DNA of 64,000 nucleotides. Origin: Actinomyces sp. GTDB taxonomy: Bacteria > Actinomycetota > Actinomycetes > Actinomycetales > Actinomycetaceae. A program made the translations under genes and the position numbers. The DNA lies in NCBI GenBank assembly GCA_018375675.1, contig JAHACW010000001.1:1-64000 (forward strand). The letters run 5' to 3'. Numbering within the stretch: the stretch's first letter is position 1; each line of letters opens with the position of its first letter. Below, piece by piece: positions 60,458 to 64,000 of the stretch. The notes beneath the pieces were generated by a model. The model ran no database searches and was not told the origin of the DNA. It saw nothing but the letters and a program-made list of their open reading frames with translations.

Positions 60458-61828
60458 ATGGGCGAGAGGCCTTTCGTTGCGGGCGTCGATTCCTCGACGC
60501 AGTCATGCAAGGTGGTCGTGTGGGATCCGGTGTCGGGCGAGGTGGTGCGCGAGGGTCGCGCGCCGCATCCGGAGGGCACCGAGGTGGATCCGCGCGCCTG
60601 GTGGGACGCGTTGAACGAGGCCGTGGCTGCGGCCGGCGGGCTCGATGACGTGCGGGCGCTCAGCGTGGGCGGCCAGCAGCACGGCATGGTCGTGCTGGAT
60701 GAGCGGGGCGAGGTGATTCGGCCGGCCCTGCTGTGGAATGACACGAGGAGCGCGGGCGCGGCTCGGGATTTGATCGCGGAGCGCGCGGGCGAGTCGTCGG
60801 GCGAGGCCTGGTGGGCCGATGCCACGGGCTCGGTTCCGGTCGCGTCGTTAACGGTCACGAAGCTGCGGTGGTTGGCGGATCACGAGCCGGAGGCGGCCCA
60901 GCGCGTGGCCGCGGTGTGCTTGCCCCACGACTACTTGACGTGGCGGATCGCGGGCGGTTTTGAGCGCCTGGGGTTGGAGGGGTTGGCGACGGACCGGTCG
61001 GATGCCTCGGGGACGGGGTACGTGGATCGGTCGGGGTCGGCGTATCGGCGTGACATTCTCGCCCAGGCGCTGCGCTGTGACGAGGAGCGGGCCGAGCGCA
61101 TCGTGCTGCCGCGGATCGCGGAACCGTACGAGGTCGTGGCGCACGGGGACGAGGCGCGCGGCTGGGGCGAGATTGCCCTGGGTCCGGGCGCGGGTGATAA
61201 CGCTGCGGCGGCCCTCGGCGTGGATTTGGGTCCGGGAGCGGCGATGCTGAGCCTGGGGACGTCGGGCGTGGTCGCGGCGGTGTCGGAGTCTGCCGTGTCG
61301 GATCCGTCCGGCCTGGTCACGGGCTTTTCGGACGCGTCGGGCCGGTGGCTGCCGCTGGCATGCACGCTGAATGCGTCGCGGATTATCGACGCGATGAGGC
61401 GGGTGACGGGCCTGGGGTACGAGGAGTTCGACGAGGCCGCCCTGTCAGTTCCGGATGCGGGTGGGCTGCGGCTGATCCCGTACTTCGAGGGAGAGCGCAC
61501 CCCGAATCTGCCGGATGCGACGGCGACGTTGGAGGGCATGACGCTGGCGAATTGCGACCCCGCGCACGTGGCTCGCGCGGCGGTCGAGGGGCTGCTGACG
61601 CTCATGCGCGGGGCCCTGGACGCGGTGCGCGCGCAGGGCGTGCCCATCGAGCGGGTGGTCATGGTCGGCGGCGGGGCGCGGTCGAGAGCGGTGCGGGCCC
61701 TGGCCTCGGGCATCCTGGGGGCCGAGGTGGAGGTCCCCTCCCCCGCCGAGTACGTCGCCCTGGGGGCGGCGAAGCAGGCGGCTGCCCTGAACATGGCAGA
61801 CCCGGGGGCGGGCGGCTCCGATGTTTGA
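60458..61828 (+). CDS. xylB: Xylulokinase
   Basis: This ~456-aa FGGY kinase phosphorylates D-xylulose to xylulose 5-phosphate. It has the N-terminal phosphate loop VAGVDSSTQSCKVVVWD, SVGGQQHGMVVLDERGE with the substrate-binding QQHG, LGPGAGDNAAAALG, and the C-terminal VMVGGGARSRAVRALAS. An ATG at 60458 with GAGGGG upstream was preferred to a GTG one codon earlier. Its 3' end overlaps the next gene by eight bases. Confidence 0.94.
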   Translation: MGERPFVAGVDSSTQSCKVVVWDPVSGEVVREGRAPHPEGTEVDPRAWWDALNEAVAAAGGLDDVRALSVGGQQHGMVVLDERGEVIRPALLWNDTRSAGAARDLIAERAGESSGEAWWADATGSVPVASLTVTKLRWLADHEPEAAQRVAAVCLPHDYLTWRIAGGFERLGLEGLATDRSDASGTGYVDRSGSAYRRDILAQALRCDEERAERIVLPRIAEPYEVVAHGDEARGWGEIALGPGAGDNAAAALGVDLGPGAAMLSLGTSGVVAAVSESAVSDPSGLVTGFSDASGRWLPLACTLNASRIIDAMRRVTGLGYEEFDEAALSVPDAGGLRLIPYFEGERTPNLPDATATLEGMTLANCDPAHVARAAVEGLLTLMRGALDAVRAQGVPIERVVMVGGGARSRAVRALASGILGAEVEVPSPAEYVALGAAKQAAALNMADPGAGGSDV

Positions 61829-63002
61829 CGAAACCATCACTCGTTGGGGGACGCACAGCGCAAAGTGGGACTTGCTGGCCGCGCACCTGGGCGAGGATGC
61901 GCTGTCCCTATCGGTCGCGGACATGGAGTTCGCGACGTGCCCGGAGGTCTCGCACGCGATCGTAGACGCGTGCGCGGAGGGGATTTTCGGCTACACGGAG
62001 GTCTTCGATGACTTTCGCGAGGCCGCGGCCGGCTGGCAGGAGCGCCGCCACGGGTGGGCGCTCGAGCCGGGCGACGTGCACTTTTTCCCGCGCATCGTCC
62101 AGTGCGTGTCCGCCCTGTGCTCGATCGTTCTGCCGGGGTCGCTGGGGCGTCCTCCGAGCGTGGTGACGCTGGATCCGGCGTACGGACCGATCATCGAGGT
62201 CGTGGAGCGCGCCGGGTGCGAGCTGCGCCGGGTTCCCCTCGACCTGTCGGGCGAGACGCCTCGGATTCCCGAGGATCTGTTCGCCCGCGCGATGGAGGGC
62301 GCGGACCTGCTGCTCTGGTGCAGCCCGCACAACCCGACGGGGCGCGTGTGGAGTGAGCGCGAGATGGACATGGTCGCTTCCCTCGCGCTTCAGGGGGATG
62401 CGCTGGTGCTTTCCGACGACATTCACGCGGATTTCCAACGGCCGGGCAGGAACCGGTACCGGCCGCTCGCGGCCGTCGCGCCGCGCCTGTGGGAGTCGGG
62501 GCGCCTCATTCAGTGCGCGTCCCCCGGGAAGACGTTTAACAGCGCGGGGTTGGAGGCATCGGCGATCGCGGTGCGCCGCGAGCTCGGGGAGCGCCTCGAG
62601 GAGGCCAAGCGCCTCATGGGCCTGCACAACCCGAATTTCTTCGCGATTCCCGCGACGATCGCCGCGTGGAACCTCGGCGAGGCGTGGGTGGATCAGTTGC
62701 GCGATCGCATCGACACGAACCTGCGCGTGGCCGTCGAGTACCTGCGCCACGCGCTGCCTCGGGCGCGCGTCGTCGACCCCGACGGTACCTACCTGGTGTG
62801 GGTGGACGCCCGGGCATACCTGGCCTCGTCCGCTTCTCTCGACGAGGCCGTGGCCGCCTCCCGGGTCGCGGTGTCCCCGGGCGAGGACTTCGGTTCCGAG
62901 TACGAGGGATTTTTCCGCATCAACGTGGCGCTTCCCGAGCGCGATCTGGTGCGGGCTTTGGAGCGCTTGTGCGAGGTGATCGCGGCGCTCGCATCGAACT
63001 AA
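61821..63002 (+). CDS. PatB/MalY-type PLP-dependent C-S lyase or aminotransferase
   Basis: This 393-aa fold-type I PLP enzyme has MalY/PatB features: LSLSVADMEFATCPEV, LLWCSPHNPTGRVW, VLSDDIHADFQRPG and CASPGKTFNSAGL with the PLP lysine K237. The family cleaves cystathionine or cysteine S-conjugates, and some members transaminate. It is translationally coupled to xylB by overlap and followed by nhaC. A pair of motif copies frames residues ~335-343 (62822-62849). Confidence 0.85.
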   Translation: MFDETITRWGTHSAKWDLLAAHLGEDALSLSVADMEFATCPEVSHAIVDACAEGIFGYTEVFDDFREAAAGWQERRHGWALEPGDVHFFPRIVQCVSALCSIVLPGSLGRPPSVVTLDPAYGPIIEVVERAGCELRRVPLDLSGETPRIPEDLFARAMEGADLLLWCSPHNPTGRVWSEREMDMVASLALQGDALVLSDDIHADFQRPGRNRYRPLAAVAPRLWESGRLIQCASPGKTFNSAGLEASAIAVRRELGERLEEAKRLMGLHNPNFFAIPATIAAWNLGEAWVDQLRDRIDTNLRVAVEYLRHALPRARVVDPDGTYLVWVDARAYLASSASLDEAVAASRVAVSPGEDFGSEYEGFFRINVALPERDLVRALERLCEVIAALASN

Positions 63003-63050
63003 GCGGACGCGCACTGGCGCGCGGACGCAATGAAATAGAAAGGATTGACG

Positions 63051-64000
63051 ATGTCAGTCACCTCCTCGGAGAAGCGGGCTCACCGCACTCCATCTCTCCT
63101 GGTCGCGGCGATTCCCGCGGTCACGCTGATCGTCCTTTTGGGCGGCGGCTACATTGCGGCGAGCCTCCCGGTGGAGCCGTTGCTCATCGCTTCGGCCGTG
63201 GTCGCCGGCATTGTCGCCATGACCTTGGGCTACACGTGGGACGAGATCATCGGCGCGATCGCCGAGAAGATCGCAAAGACCATGCCGGCTGTTCTGATCC
63301 TCATCGTCGTCGGCGCCTTGATCGGCACGTGGATGGCGGGAGGCACGATCCCGATGCTCATCTACTACGGCTTGAAGATCATTAACCCGCAGTTCCTGGC
63401 GCTCATCGCGCTGGTCGTGACGGCGATCGTGTCGCTGTGCACGGGTACCTCGTGGGGTTCCGCGGGTACGATCGGCGTCGCCTTCATGGGCGTTGCCGTC
63501 GGCATGGATGCGAACCTGCCGATGGTGGCGGGCGCGATCGTGGCGGGCGCCTACTTCGGCGACAAGCTCTCTCCCCTGTCGGACACGACGAACATCGCGT
63601 CTCTGGCGACGGGCGTGAACCTGTTTACTCACATCCGCCACCTCATGTGGACGACCGTGCCGGCGTTCCTGACATCGGCGGTCGTGTACCTGATCTTCGG
63701 CCTGCAGTCATCGGGTGGGACCGTGCCCGAGAAGGTCGGCACGATCCTCGCGACCCTCGATTCGGCGTTCAACTGGAACCTGCTCCTGCTGGTGCCCGTG
63801 CTGGTCGTCTTGGTTGGCTCTGTCATGAAGCTGCCGACCATTCCGGTCATGCTGGTGTCGTGCGCGACCGCCATGTTCAACGCGGTCGTGTTCCAGGGAG
63901 TGTCCTTCTCGAACTCGGTCGTGGCCTCTGTGAACGGCTTTAAGGTCGACATGGTCGGCAAGAGCGGCTTCCAGGCCGATTCCGTCATCGAGGACGTGAC
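63051..64000 (+). CDS. nhaC: NhaC-family Na+/H+ antiporter (3' end outside window)
   Basis: At least 316 residues are present, running off the window. The protein has many TM segments and the NhaC pattern: TMPAVLILIVVGALIGTWMA, LCTGTSWGSAGTIGVAFMG and GAYFGDKLSPLSDTTNIAS. NhaC-type carriers exchange Na+ (or malate/lactate in relatives) for protons. AAAGGA lies before the ATG at 63051. Its position behind a PatB-like lyase gene hints at an organic-acid or amino-acid-linked exchanger, which is speculative. Confidence 0.88.
   Translation, partial: MSVTSSEKRAHRTPSLLVAAIPAVTLIVLLGGGYIAASLPVEPLLIASAVVAGIVAMTLGYTWDEIIGAIAEKIAKTMPAVLILIVVGALIGTWMAGGTIPMLIYYGLKIINPQFLALIALVVTAIVSLCTGTSWGSAGTIGVAFMGVAVGMDANLPMVAGAIVAGAYFGDKLSPLSDTTNIASLATGVNLFTHIRHLMWTTVPAFLTSAVVYLIFGLQSSGGTVPEKVGTILATLDSAFNWNLLLLVPVLVVLVGSVMKLPTIPVMLVSCATAMFNAVVFQGVSFSNSVVASVNGFKVDMVGKSGFQADSVIEDV

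Noticed and set aside
1-64000. tRNA or rRNA genes.
   Set aside because: I saw no cloverleaf with a TTCGAATC-type T-loop or any rRNA signature in the intergenic gaps; I cannot run a covariance search, so a miss is possible.

Overview
The window is high-GC, low-repeat actinobacterial DNA. The Actinobacteria-only family DUF5926, a perfect TTGTCCACA-type DnaA box, GTG starts with short gene overlaps, and large secreted proteases ending in choline-binding-type repeats together suggest an oral or mucosal Actinomyces/Schaalia relative. This genus-level call is an inference, not a database match.

Layout. 0-3.6 kb: the tail of one P-type ATPase, an IS3 remnant, then a copper module csoR-copZ-copA whose ATPase carries its metal-binding domain inside the nucleotide-binding domain. 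3.6-22.4 kb: housekeeping and envelope genes (DUF2079 protein, GT2, DUF5926, FGGY sugar kinase, TetR, hydrolase, HAD phosphatase, serS, diacylglycerol kinase-like protein, pheA, DUF6541 protein, DedA, a three-part LPG-synthase-like membrane protein). 22.4-35.3 kb: an array of three ~1273-aa secreted subtilisin-like proteases on the minus strand, a lipoprotein that is a free-standing copy of their propeptide, and the fossil tail of a fourth member. 35.3-45.4 kb: an Abhydrolase_9 protein, a possible ADP-ribosyltransferase-fold protein, a methyltransferase coupled to cardiolipin synthase, a TPP-riboswitch-controlled YkoE/YkoDC-type ECF transporter with a coupled P-loop kinase, and an amino acid permease. 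45.5-52.2 kb: small metabolic proteins, then a DUF4956 / VTC-domain / Cthe_2159-like surface cluster. 52.2-54.8 kb: repeat-rich non-coding DNA with gene relics. 54.9-57.6 kb: a compact lower-GC five-gene operon in which every junction overlaps. It encodes a SAV_915 protein, a frameshifted small ESX-type protein, a WXG effector with a glycine-rich hydrophobic C-terminus, a four-TM immunity-like protein, and a 49-aa membrane peptide that repeats the effector's C-terminal tail. A deleted copy of the same operon, keeping promoter and immunity gene, lies just upstream (53.4-54.5 kb). 57.7-64 kb: ROK repressor, xylA, xylB, a PatB/MalY-type lyase and NhaC (cut by the window edge).

Strongest unusual signals: (1) the WXG effector/immunity operon and its orphan-immunity relic; (2) a nine-base motif, GACGAGGCC, with about 39 exact copies read by eye on both strands, in several reading frames, inside protein linkers and as inverted pairs at gene ends, resembling a DNA uptake sequence; (3) the protease array with a domesticated propeptide lipoprotein; (4) several families of modular intergenic repeats; (5) CopA with an internal HMA domain.
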